Below, piece by piece: positions 25,166 to 33,197 of a stretch of DNA of 64,000 nt. Both the position numbers and the translations under genes were made by a program. The stretch's first letter is position 1, and each line of letters opens with the position of its first letter. Origin of the DNA: SHZI01 sp964417725 (GTDB lineage Bacteria > Pseudomonadota > Gammaproteobacteria > Steroidobacterales > GCA-2729495); contig CAYQIV010000012.1 of NCBI GenBank assembly GCA_964417725.1, forward strand, positions 34,450 to 98,449, in the 5' to 3' direction. The notes beneath the pieces were generated by a model, which saw only the letters and a list, made by a program, of their open reading frames with translations, was not told the DNA's origin and ran no database searches.

Positions 25166-26283
25166 AACGCGTAGCGCTCCCTGCCGCGACGTATGGAATC
25201 GAAAAGGATGCGCTCGAGGACGCCAAGTGCCTCGCGCTTGGCACGGCGCACCGGCCGGTGCACGCAGAGGTCGAGTTCACGGCTGCGCTGGATGACGATG
25301 CGCATGACGTTGTGTACCAGATAGGGGTGGAGGCGCGAACGGCGAATCAGCAATCGCTGGAATTGTGGCCGCACCTGCCGGAGGAAGGTCGCGGCCAGCG
25401 GGCGATGCGGATAGGCTGCGTGCGGCGCCCAGACACGACACAGGCGGGCATCGTAGCGGTTGGTCTCGGTGTTCTCGTAATAACGCCGCTTGCGCACATA
25501 GTACTCGCCCAGCGTGCACCGATTGCTCCCCAGCGGTTCGACAAAACGCCGGCTGTGGACGGGTGGGGGCCTGTCGTGGATCTCATCCATCAAGGCATCG
25601 ACATAGGCGAGCTTGCGCAACGCCGGCCAGTCGACGTAGTCGCTCCGCCAGGTCGAGTTGGGCGCCAGCCAGACGGCAAAGGTCTCGGCGAAATCCTCGG
25701 TCGGATGACTCTGCGCATACCAGTGACCGAGGTGCAACACATAGCGGCGACTGCCTGGCCGCGGAACATAGCTCGTCGGGTAAGGCACGGATGCCGCACC
25801 GAACACCTCGCGCCAACGCTTGCGCCGCCGCAGCCGGTAAGCGGTATCGAAGGCATGTCCCGCCTCGTGGCGCAGGATTCGCTGCAGCCAGCGTGCGTTA
25901 CCCCCCTCCACCTCATGCATCATCCGGCGCTCGAGCCGCTCGAGCCTCGGGTGGGCCAGATAAAAGGGGATCGCGATCCCGGGCACGCCATCCGGCGAGA
26001 ACCAGTCCTCGGCCAGCCAGCAATGCGGCCGAAAGCGCAGTCCGCGGCGTGCAAGTTCGGCATCGAGGCGCGCCAGCGCCGCGGGGATCTTGCCCTGGTG
26101 CGTGTCGACCTCGAGGTCGCACAGGCGCACGTCGAGGAGCGCTTCGTCGGGCAGGTCAACCCACCACCAGCGGCGGCGCACGGCAACCCCGGCGCGCCGT
26201 GCGCCGCCCGCGCGGCGGGCCTTCGTGCCTTTGCCTGCCGGCGCCTTGCCGGCCTTGCGTCGCGTCTTCCTCGTGCGGACCAT
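25162..26283 (-). CDS. Putative zinc-binding metallopeptidase (Peptidase_Mx-like)
   Basis: 373 residues from the ATG at 26283; the first 38 are Lys/Arg/Ala-rich and probably disordered. The catalytic motif HEAGH is at 139-143, and a second conserved acidic block EDFAETFAVWL at 196-206 would supply the third zinc ligand, a gluzincin-like layout. A Tyr/Arg-rich C-terminal half follows. No signal peptide, so probably cytosolic. I recognise it as the family often named putative zinc-binding metallopeptidase. First gene of an operon with an ATP-grasp ligase and an unknown protein, suggesting that one enzyme makes and the other trims an isopeptide or peptide tag (inference). Confidence 0.8.
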   Translation of the reverse strand: MVRTRKTRRKAGKAPAGKGTKARRAGGARRAGVAVRRRWWWVDLPDEALLDVRLCDLEVDTHQGKIPAALARLDAELARRGLRFRPHCWLAEDWFSPDGVPGIAIPFYLAHPRLERLERRMMHEVEGGNARWLQRILRHEAGHAFDTAYRLRRRKRWREVFGAASVPYPTSYVPRPGSRRYVLHLGHWYAQSHPTEDFAETFAVWLAPNSTWRSDYVDWPALRKLAYVDALMDEIHDRPPPVHSRRFVEPLGSNRCTLGEYYVRKRRYYENTETNRYDARLCRVWAPHAAYPHRPLAATFLRQVRPQFQRLLIRRSRLHPYLVHNVMRIVIQRSRELDLCVHRPVRRAKREALGVLERILFDSIRRGRERYAL

Positions 26284-26385
26284 GCCATCACCGCGGGGGC
26301 ATTGGGGCATCAGTCTACCGTCAATCAAGCGCCGGAACGGACCCGCCGGTCTTGCACCACCGGTGGCGTCGGCAGGTTCGGGCCT

Positions 26386-27753
26386 TCACTCCACCGTCCC
26401 CGCGTCGGCAGTCGGTGGCACCGCAAGCTCGACCAGCAAGCCGTGCGGTACCCGCGGCGAGGCGCGCACCGCGCCCCCGTGCAGGGCAATGGCACGCGCC
26501 GCGATCGCCAGGCCAAGGCCATAGCCACCCCGCGGCCCGTGGCCCGTCTTCGCCTGGTAGAAAGGCCTGAATAACCGGTCGAGCGCCTCATCGGGCACGC
26601 CCGGTCCATCGTCCGCGACCGTGAGCATCCAGCCACCCGGCGCCAACAGGGCCAGTCGCACGGCGACCTCGCTGCGCGCATGCGCGACGGCATTGCGGAT
26701 CACGTTCTCGAAGGCCCGGTGCAGCAGGTCTTCATCGCCGGCTGCGGCGATCTCCGGCAAGGACGCGAGATCAACCCTGACACCACGGGTACGGGCCTCG
26801 AAAGATGCGTCAGCGACCACACCCTGGACCAGCCCGGCCAGATCGACAGGCTGACGCACGGCCGTGCCCTGGGCCTGAAGCCGCGACCATGACAGGATCT
26901 GACCGATGAGGTGGTCGAGGCGCTGCGCTTCGCGCTCGATGCGGTCGAGGTCCTCGTCCGGCGTGTCACCGCTGCGCTGGCGAATCAGCCCGATGGCCGC
27001 CTGGAGCCGCGTCAGCGGGGAACGCAACTCGTGCGACACATCACGCAGCAGTTCCTGCTGTGTATCCAGCAACGATTCGACGCGGGCAGCCATGCGGTCG
27101 AACTCGCGCGCCAGCGCGCCGATCTCATCGCGGCGCCGGCCGACGCCCGCGCCGACCCGGGCGCCGAGGTTGCCCGCTGCGATCTCACCGCCAGCCTGGC
27201 GCAGCGCACGGATCGGCTGCGTCAGCCACCGCGCCAGCAGGAAGCACACCCCGCCACTGGCCAGCAGCGCGGCGATGAAGAAATTCCGCTGGGCCTGCTG
27301 CTGCAGCCGCCAGCGGCGCACCGGCCCGTCGTGGGGCGGCACGAACAGCAACCACGTCTCGTTGGCCTGCCCCTGCAGCGCCCGCAGCGGCAGCCGGCGG
27401 AGGCCGCCCTTGCCCGTGGCGGCATGGCGCAGCGCTTCGCGCAGGCGCGGCGGCAGTGGCGGCGCCCGCCGACCCAGCAGTTCATCACCCGCAGGCGTGA
27501 TCACCAGCAGCGCCGGTTCGGGGCGCCCGGCCACCTCGGCTTCGAGCCAGCGGCGCAGGCCTCCGGCGCCGTCGCGGTCGAGCGCCTGCTGGGCCTGGGC
27601 AGCCAGCGCATCGAGCGTCGAGCGCAACATCGCGACCTGGGCCCGTCCGACCTCGGCCCTGTGGTCCGCACGGGTGACGAGCACGGTCATGACCAGCGCC
27701 AGGGCGATGACCAGCCAGAAACTGACGAAAATGCGGATCCACAGTCGCGTCAT
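26386..27753 (-). CDS. CpxA-type membrane sensor histidine kinase (second system)
   Basis: 455 residues: helix 8-27, periplasmic region to about 155, second helix 158-178, HAMP, phosphoacceptor His241 in RDVSHELRSPL, then HATPase boxes (FENVIRNAVAHA, DDGPGVP, GGYGLGLAIAA). Translated after the response regulator with a 4-bp overlap. The neighbouring divergent gene encodes a CpxP/Spy-like periplasmic protein, which in the Cpx system binds and restrains the kinase sensor. It is a paralogue of the kinase at 22231, but its periplasmic domain is clearly different in sequence. Confidence 0.9.
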   Translation of the reverse strand: MTRLWIRIFVSFWLVIALALVMTVLVTRADHRAEVGRAQVAMLRSTLDALAAQAQQALDRDGAGGLRRWLEAEVAGRPEPALLVITPAGDELLGRRAPPLPPRLREALRHAATGKGGLRRLPLRALQGQANETWLLFVPPHDGPVRRWRLQQQAQRNFFIAALLASGGVCFLLARWLTQPIRALRQAGGEIAAGNLGARVGAGVGRRRDEIGALAREFDRMAARVESLLDTQQELLRDVSHELRSPLTRLQAAIGLIRQRSGDTPDEDLDRIEREAQRLDHLIGQILSWSRLQAQGTAVRQPVDLAGLVQGVVADASFEARTRGVRVDLASLPEIAAAGDEDLLHRAFENVIRNAVAHARSEVAVRLALLAPGGWMLTVADDGPGVPDEALDRLFRPFYQAKTGHGPRGGYGLGLAIAARAIALHGGAVRASPRVPHGLLVELAVPPTADAGTVE

Positions 27754-28457
27754 GGCGGCAGCACGTACTGCCAGCCGCGACCGCGCACGGTGCGGATCAG
27801 TGGCTCGCCATCGGGGCCGGGGCCGAGCTTGCGCCGCAGGTTGGCGACATGCGTGTCGAGGCTGCGGTCGAGCGGCGACGCCCGACGGCCAAGCGCCTCG
27901 CGGGAGAGCTGCTCGCGGCTGACCAGTTGGCCGGCCTGGCGCAACAGCAGGAAGATGATGGCCAGTTCGGTGGCCGTGACGTCGAGGCCCTTCCCGCCAC
28001 GCTGCAGCATGCGGCTGCCGGTATCGAGCGTCACGTCGCCCACCTGCAGGTGCCGCGGGGTGTCGGTGCCATCGGCGGCCGCCGGTCGGCTGCGGCGCAG
28101 GATGGCCCGCAACCGGGCGCTCAGCTCGCGTGGATTGAACGGCTTGGGCAGGTAATCATCGGCACCGAGCTCGAGGCCGACGATGCGGTCGATGTCGTCA
28201 CCGCGCGCCGTCAGCACCAGCACCGGTACCGTGGAAAAGGAGCGGATGCGCCGCAGGGTCTCGAAGCCGTCGATGCCCGGCAGGGTGATGTCGAGGACGA
28301 CGATGGCCGCACCATCGCGCTGCAGCGTGTCGATGCCCGACAGACCGTCCGGCGCCGTCACCACGGCGAAAGACGCCCCCACGAGGTAGCGGTCGAGCAT
28401 TTCGGCCAGCTCGGTATCGTCGTCGATGATCAGTACCTTTGCGACGCCGTCTTTCAT
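27750..28457 (-). CDS. CpxR-type response regulator (second system)
   Basis: 235 residues when started at the ATG at 28457 (MKDGVAKVLIIDDD), the normal receiver opening; a longer frame extends upstream without family support. Phosphoacceptor Asp56 in VVLDITLPGIDG, LTARG, LPKPFNPREL, and an OmpR-type winged helix (ATELAIIFLLL, SLDTHVANLRRKL, VRGRGWQYV). Its own promoter region, shared with the divergent CpxP-like gene, carries a 10-bp-period direct repeat that could be its operator. Overlaps the kinase gene by 4 bp. Confidence 0.9.
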   Translation of the reverse strand: MKDGVAKVLIIDDDTELAEMLDRYLVGASFAVVTAPDGLSGIDTLQRDGAAIVVLDITLPGIDGFETLRRIRSFSTVPVLVLTARGDDIDRIVGLELGADDYLPKPFNPRELSARLRAILRRSRPAAADGTDTPRHLQVGDVTLDTGSRMLQRGGKGLDVTATELAIIFLLLRQAGQLVSREQLSREALGRRASPLDRSLDTHVANLRRKLGPGPDGEPLIRTVRGRGWQYVLPP

Positions 28458-28558
28458 CCGCGCTTGCCGCACATCCCGCCACGCCGCCTGGCCCCGATGG
28501 CAGCGGCCCGGGGGGCAGTATTCCATGGCCGGGACGGCGCTCAAGACCCGGACACCTT

Positions 28559-28576
28559 TTCTTTGCACTTCTTTGC
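28559..28576. promoter_or_regulatory. Direct repeat, probable OmpR/CpxR-family operator
   Basis: Two exact copies of TTCTTTGC at 28559-28566 and 28569-28576, spaced by one helical turn (10 bp). This is the pattern bound by tandem dimers of OmpR-class regulators. It lies in the divergent region between the response regulator (start 28457) and the CpxP/Spy-like gene (start 28661), about 35 bp upstream of a TAGGCT that could be a -10 for the latter. Autoregulation is inferred. Confidence 0.55.
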
Positions 28577-28660
28577 CCTCCGCGACACCTCTTCGACGAC
28601 CGGATCGCCTAGGCTAGGCCCTCACACATATGGCCCACCGGCACAATCGAGGAGACTGCG

Positions 28661-29176
28661 ATGAACAAAGCACGAAACCGTCTGGCCGCGGCGATCGCGG
28701 CCACCAGCCTGCTGGGCGTTGCCCTGCCGTGGCAGGCCATCGGCGCCGAAACCCCCACGGCGCGCGAGCCGCGCCACGCCGTCATGCACGGCCCGATGGG
28801 CATGCACGACGCCGGCATGATGGGCCCCATGCGCGGCATGATGCGCGACCTCGGCCTGAGCACCGAGCAGCGCGAACAGATCCGCGCGATCATGGCCAAC
28901 GCGTGGCAACAGGGCGACGCCGAGCGCAAGGCACTTCAGGACATCCGCGCACAGGTCGAGGCGGCCATCGCCGAAGGGCCCTTCGACGAGGCCCGGGTCC
29001 GCACGCTGATCGAGCGCGGCGCACCGCTGATGACCGAAGCTGCCGTGCGCATGGCCCGTACCATGGCCGAAGTGCGCGCCGTGCTGACGCCCGGGCAGCG
29101 TGTGCAGATGGATGAACGGCGTGCCGAGATGCGCGAGCGCATGGCCGAACGCAGGGCGCACCGCGACAAGAACTGA
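28661..29176 (+). CDS. CpxP/Spy-family periplasmic protein with LTxxQ-like motifs
   Basis: 171 residues with a signal peptide (AIAATSLLGVALPWQAIGA), a His/Met-rich segment (about 35-65, MHGPMGMHDAGMM) that may bind metal, and an all-helical domain with two LTxxQ-type motifs (LSTEQREQ and LTPGQRVQ). The tail is highly charged (Arg/Glu/Met). The family includes the chaperone Spy, the Cpx inhibitor CpxP and metal-sensing CnrX relatives. GAGGAG stands before the ATG. The divergent placement from a CpxRA-like pair supports a regulatory accessory role. Confidence 0.85.
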   Translation: MNKARNRLAAAIAATSLLGVALPWQAIGAETPTAREPRHAVMHGPMGMHDAGMMGPMRGMMRDLGLSTEQREQIRAIMANAWQQGDAERKALQDIRAQVEAAIAEGPFDEARVRTLIERGAPLMTEAAVRMARTMAEVRAVLTPGQRVQMDERRAEMRERMAERRAHRDKN

Positions 29177-29239
29177 CGGCGATAAGATGTTTGCTATATT
29201 CATCTTCTACGGAGGCATCGTCCGCAGGAGGTCAACCCC

Positions 29240-29512
29240 ATGGGTGAGATTCCCGATCACGTGGTCCGGTACCAGCGCACACCCGTGTTCGACGAGGAGA
29301 GCGTTTCGGAGGCATGGTTGTGCCCGCACTGCACCAAGCGCGGCGTGTGGGCCCGGATCACCGTACTGGAAGGCCGCCTGCGCTATGTCTTCGACGAGAC
29401 GCGGGAAGAACGGATCCTTGACCCCGACAACCCGGGCATCGTCGAGCCCCGTGTGCGGCACTTCATCCGGCCCATGGGCAAGGTCAAGTTCTACATCGAG
29501 TTCTATCGCTAG
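29240..29512 (+). CDS. DUF1971 (YeaR/TehB-like) small cupin-like protein
   Basis: 90 residues. The opening IPDHVVRYQRTPVFDEESVSEAWL and the core VWARITVLEGRLRYVF match the DUF1971 domain found in E. coli YeaR and at the N-terminus of some TehB proteins. A CPHC motif at about residues 28-31 could bind metal and replaces the region where longer members differ. Cupin-like small-molecule binding is assumed; in YeaR it is linked to nitrate or nitrosative stress. Stands alone after the CpxP-like gene with about 60 bp between. Confidence 0.75.
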   Translation: MGEIPDHVVRYQRTPVFDEESVSEAWLCPHCTKRGVWARITVLEGRLRYVFDETREERILDPDNPGIVEPRVRHFIRPMGKVKFYIEFYR

Positions 29513-29565
29513 GATGAGACCGGCGAGCGCCTCACCCACGCCCGCCCTGCACGCCCCGGACCGGG

Positions 29566-30348
29566 CTACAGCATCGGCTTGAGCTTGCGCGCGACGATGC
29601 CGTGCCGGACGAGCCGGACGATCAGCGCCGACAACCCGCGGGCGACCAGGCGGGTGCGGCACGGATAGTAGTAGCGGGCATCGACCAACCCGGTTTGCGC
29701 CCAGTGGCGGTGGTCGACGGGCGATTTGTCCGGGTTGAGTTCGACGACGAGCTTCCAGATCCGGAATGCCGTGAGGTCATACAGCCCGACGCGCGGGCGC
29801 GGGTCAGCAATCGCCTGCGGCACACGCCGGCGCAGCGTGTCGAGCGCCGCAACCAGCCGCGCCTCGTACCACGGTTCATCGATGACGCTGGTGTTGGCGC
29901 CCAACCGGCCGACGAGCCGAAACCCCCAGCTCTTGACCACGTCGCCGAAGTAGCGGAACACCCGGTCCTGACCAGCACCCATGGCCGTGGCGACGATGAG
30001 CGCCGACCTGCCCATGAAACTGGGTCGGTGGGACTCGAACACCATCAGGTCGATGAGGTTCTTGAGCAGGGCTGGTACGGTGAAATTATGCACCGGTGCG
30101 GCGAACACCACCACGTCAGCCGACTTCATGGCATCGTATACCGGCGCCAGCGCGGCGATGGCGCGCGCCTGCGCCGCTTCCCGGGTCACACAGTCGAGAC
30201 GGCCGTCACAGGCGGGCAACGCGAGGTCCGCGAGGTGCAGCACCCGACAGTCGGTCGATGGAAACACGTGGTCGACGAGACGCTTCGCCAGCGCAAAGGT
30301 CGCGCTGGCGGCACCGCACGGGCTGGTGCCGAGGACCAGGACATTCAT
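29566..30348 (-). CDS. NAD(P)H-dependent FMN reductase-like flavoprotein
   Basis: 260 residues from the ATG at 30348 (MNVLVLGTSPCGAAS), the flavodoxin-like phosphate loop. Further support: VVVFAAPVHNFTVPALLKNLIDL (flavin-binding and dimer region) and VATAMGAGQDRVFRYFGDVVKSWGF. The C-terminal 80 residues extend beyond a standard NADPH-FMN reductase and contain RHWAQTGLVDARYYYP, with no assignment. Probably reduces quinones, azo compounds or free FMN in the cytosol. Convergent with the DUF1971 gene. Confidence 0.78.
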   Translation of the reverse strand: MNVLVLGTSPCGAASATFALAKRLVDHVFPSTDCRVLHLADLALPACDGRLDCVTREAAQARAIAALAPVYDAMKSADVVVFAAPVHNFTVPALLKNLIDLMVFESHRPSFMGRSALIVATAMGAGQDRVFRYFGDVVKSWGFRLVGRLGANTSVIDEPWYEARLVAALDTLRRRVPQAIADPRPRVGLYDLTAFRIWKLVVELNPDKSPVDHRHWAQTGLVDARYYYPCRTRLVARGLSALIVRLVRHGIVARKLKPML

Positions 30349-30391
30349 GCGCCTGACGCGCTCCCCGGCGCGGAAAGATCCTGCAAATGGT

Positions 30392-31225
30392 TCACCACGG
30401 CAGGACCGTGCCATCGAAGGTCCAGAAGGTGCCCGAGTTATCGACGGACAGGTCATCGGTGATGCGGATGAGATCGGCCGCTGCCTCGGCGGCCGGCCGC
30501 AGCATTTTCTTCGGCAGGCCGGCCATCATGTCGGTATCGACCGGCCCGGGATCGATCAAGGCCACGGACACCCCTTTCTTCTTCATCTGCAGCGCGACAT
30601 TGCGCATCACCATGTTCAGCGCGGCCTTGCTCGAACGGTAGATGTACAACGCACCACGCGTCGTCGCGCCGATCGAGCCCTGACTGCTCGACACGTTGCT
30701 GATCTTCTTCTGCTCGCTGGCGAGGAGATGGGGCAAAAAGGCCTCGGCCATCTTCAGCGGGCCGACGACATTGGTGCGATAGACGGGGTCGAACAGATCC
30801 CATTCCATGCGCACGCCAAATTGCTGGTTGGCGCCACCGCCGGAGATACCGGCGTTGTTGAACAGCACATCGATCGGCTTGCCGGCATGTTTGGCCGCCA
30901 GTGCGTCGATGGCCGCATGATCCATGACGTCGAGCATCTCGACGAGCACGCGCCCATCGCTCGCCGCGGCCAGCGCGTTGAGCTCGGCAGCGGTCGCTGG
31001 GCGGCGCGCCGTGGCAATCACGTGCCAGCCGCGGGCCGCGTACTGACGGGCCAGTTCGAGCCCGATACCGCGGTTGGCGCCAGTGATGAGCACGGTCGGG
31101 ACATGGCCCGCACCATTCCCGACCGGCGCATCGGCGGCCCGAAGGCCCGGGCCGGCGGTCATGACCAAGAGCAGTGCAAGCACAAAAACACGGATCAACG
31201 ACGGCGAAACCCCCGACACGCGCAT
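30392..31225 (-). CDS. SDR-family oxidoreductase with predicted signal peptide
   Basis: 277 residues when started at the ATG at 31225. A hydrophobic signal-like segment (IRVFVLALLLVMTAGPGLRAADA, residues 11-33) precedes a classical short-chain dehydrogenase: cofactor motif TGANRGIG (48-55), NNAGISGG, a catalytic Ser in NVSSSQGS and a YxxxK site in YRSSKAAL. Substrate unknown. Export of an NAD(P)-dependent enzyme by Sec would be unusual, since no twin-arginine motif is seen; the segment may instead be an anchor. It lies 43 bp upstream of the flavoprotein gene in the same direction. Confidence 0.83.
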   Translation of the reverse strand: MRVSGVSPSLIRVFVLALLLVMTAGPGLRAADAPVGNGAGHVPTVLITGANRGIGLELARQYAARGWHVIATARRPATAAELNALAAASDGRVLVEMLDVMDHAAIDALAAKHAGKPIDVLFNNAGISGGGANQQFGVRMEWDLFDPVYRTNVVGPLKMAEAFLPHLLASEQKKISNVSSSQGSIGATTRGALYIYRSSKAALNMVMRNVALQMKKKGVSVALIDPGPVDTDMMAGLPKKMLRPAAEAAADLIRITDDLSVDNSGTFWTFDGTVLPW

Positions 31226-31357
31226 CACGGCCTCTCCCACGATGGAACACCTTCTGCGATCATAACCGCGCAGGGACGCGCGGGTCTGCGTCAGGCGGCC
31301 GCTGGCCGGACGACATGGTTTGCCCGTCCTGCCCGCAAACCACCAGGACCCCGACAC

Positions 31358-32608
31358 ATGGCACCCCGGCCTGCCAGGAAAACCTTGATCACCCCGACGA
31401 CGGGCCGCTATTTCTGTCCTGTCGCACTGCCCTGGTTCGGTTTCATGCGCGATGCCTCACCCGCCTCGCGGCTGAGGGCGGCGGCCTACCCGCACCTGCC
31501 GGCACGCAGTGCCTGGCCGCGGCTGACGTGGCTGCGCTACCTGGTGCAATGGCCGCTGCTATGCCTGCGCAACGCCACCTCGGCCGTACGCCGATGGGGC
31601 CCCGAACTGGCGGCCCACGCGGGCACCAGCTACTGGCGGCAGTGGCGCGACTGCTTCATGCTGGCCCTGACCTGGAACATTCCACCCCACACCTACTACC
31701 TGTTCCGCTTCTGGCAGTCGGAGCGGCGCAGCCTGGCGCCACACTACCTGTGCGAATTCGAAAGCCAGCCGCTGCTGCGCTGGATCAACCGTCGCACCGA
31801 AGTGGCCTTGTTGCTCGACAAGGCCGCCTTTCATGCCGCATGCAGGCGCCACGGCGTGGCAACCGTGGACAACATCGCGGTATTCCATGCGGATGGCCGC
31901 GAGGAGTGGGCAGGCGCGGCAGGGGAACTGCCCACCGGCACGGACCTGTTCCTCAAGCTCACCGATGGCATGTGCGGCAAGGAAGCCGAACGCTGGCAAC
32001 ACGATGCGGCCACCGGCAGCTGGGTCAACGGCGTGCTGCGGCTGGATACGGCAGCACTGGTTACCCGCTGCAGGGAACTGGGTCGGCGCCGGCCGCGCCT
32101 CCTCCAGCCCTGCCTGCGCAACCACCCGCAGCTGGCCGCGATCGCCGGCGACGTGCTGTCCACCCTGCGCATCGTCAGCTACCGGCTACCCGGCGGGAGC
32201 AGCCGGTATTTTCTCAGCTGCCTGCGCATGGCCTGCGAAGGGGCCGTGGTCGACAATTTCACCCCCGGCGGCATCGCCGTCGGCGTCCTGCCGGACGGCT
32301 CACTGCTGCGCGGTGCCCGCGCTGTCGTCGGCGAGCCGCTCGACACCCACCCGGAGACCGGCGCACGCATCACCGGCACCCGCGTGCCCTGCTGGAACGA
32401 GGCGGTGGCGCTGGCACTCCAGGTGCACGACGCGCTGCGGCTCGACGGCATCATCGGCTGGGACATCGCCATCACTCCGGAAGGCCCCGTGGTCGTCGAG
32501 GGCAACCGCGTGTGGGGCACTGAACTGACGCAGGCCGCCTACCACGCGCCTCTCGGCACGACGGTCCTGCCGGAGATCGTCGGTCACCTGGCCGAAGTCA
32601 CCACCTGA
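31358..32608 (+). CDS. Sugar-transfer-associated ATP-grasp protein
   Basis: 416 residues from the ATG at 31358; the frame is open much further upstream, but that part lies antisense to other genes. The N-terminal third is helical and aromatic (DCFMLALTWNIPPHTYYLFRFW). The C-terminal half has ATP-grasp features: DLFLKLTDGMCGKEAE for nucleotide binding, STLRIVSYR, and the metal site GWDIAITPEGPVVVEGN near residues 370-386. It fits the ATP-grasp class often encoded beside polysaccharide genes. It would ligate an amine to a carboxylate, perhaps on a sugar. It is monocistronic here, divergent from the SDR gene. Confidence 0.72.
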   Translation: MAPRPARKTLITPTTGRYFCPVALPWFGFMRDASPASRLRAAAYPHLPARSAWPRLTWLRYLVQWPLLCLRNATSAVRRWGPELAAHAGTSYWRQWRDCFMLALTWNIPPHTYYLFRFWQSERRSLAPHYLCEFESQPLLRWINRRTEVALLLDKAAFHAACRRHGVATVDNIAVFHADGREEWAGAAGELPTGTDLFLKLTDGMCGKEAERWQHDAATGSWVNGVLRLDTAALVTRCRELGRRRPRLLQPCLRNHPQLAAIAGDVLSTLRIVSYRLPGGSSRYFLSCLRMACEGAVVDNFTPGGIAVGVLPDGSLLRGARAVVGEPLDTHPETGARITGTRVPCWNEAVALALQVHDALRLDGIIGWDIAITPEGPVVVEGNRVWGTELTQAAYHAPLGTTVLPEIVGHLAEVTT

Positions 32609-32623
32609 TGGAGGTGCCGGCAC

Positions 32624-33043
32624 CTACCAGTGGCCGGTGTTCGGCATCGACAGCCACGGCTCGCGGGGTGGCAGCGCAGCGCCCTTCTGCAACAGTTCGA
32701 TGGAGATGTTGTCGGGCGAGCGCACGAAGGCCATGCGGCCATCGCGCGGCGGGCGGTTGATCGTCACACCGTTGCGCATGAGCCGCTCGCAGAAGGCGTA
32801 GATGTCATCGACCTCATAGGCAATATGGCCAAAGTTGCGCCCTTCCCCGTAGACCTCGGGGTCGTGGTTGTACGTCAGCTCAAGCACGGCCGACTCATCG
32901 CCGGGCGCAGCGAGGAAGACCAGCGTGTAGCGACCAGCCGGGTTGTCATGACGGCGCAGCTCCTGCAAGCCGAGTTGCGAGCAGTAGAACCGCAGGGCGC
33001 GGTCGAGGTCGGAAACACGGACCATGGTGTGCAGGTATTTCAT
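32624..33043 (-). CDS. gloA: Lactoylglutathione lyase (glyoxalase I)
   Basis: Converts the hemithioacetal of methylglyoxal and glutathione to S-lactoylglutathione in the cytosol. The 139 residues carry the metal ligands in the expected places: His5, Glu55, His73 and Glu116 (E. coli His5, Glu56, His74, Glu122), in LHTMVRV, LELTYN, FGHIAYEV and ISIELLQ. Short form without the extra helix, as in Ni/Co-type bacterial enzymes. Convergent with the ATP-grasp gene, 15 bp apart. Confidence 0.93.
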   Translation of the reverse strand: MKYLHTMVRVSDLDRALRFYCSQLGLQELRRHDNPAGRYTLVFLAAPGDESAVLELTYNHDPEVYGEGRNFGHIAYEVDDIYAFCERLMRNGVTINRPPRDGRMAFVRSPDNISIELLQKGAALPPREPWLSMPNTGHW

Positions 33044-33197
33044 CCGTTCACCTTGCCGAGCGGGGCCTTGAACCCATGCGTCTCACCGGGATCACCGACC
33101 GGCACCGCGCGAACCTCCGGCCTTTCTGCACCCTGCCAGTGACCCTGGTGACGAAGACCATGCACGGTTCGTACGGGTTGCCGGGCCGCACGGCAGA

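Noticed and set aside
29981..31357. Upstream extension of the ATP-grasp frame
   Set aside because: Lies antisense to the flavoprotein and SDR genes, with no ATP-grasp relevance; the start at 31358 is preferred.
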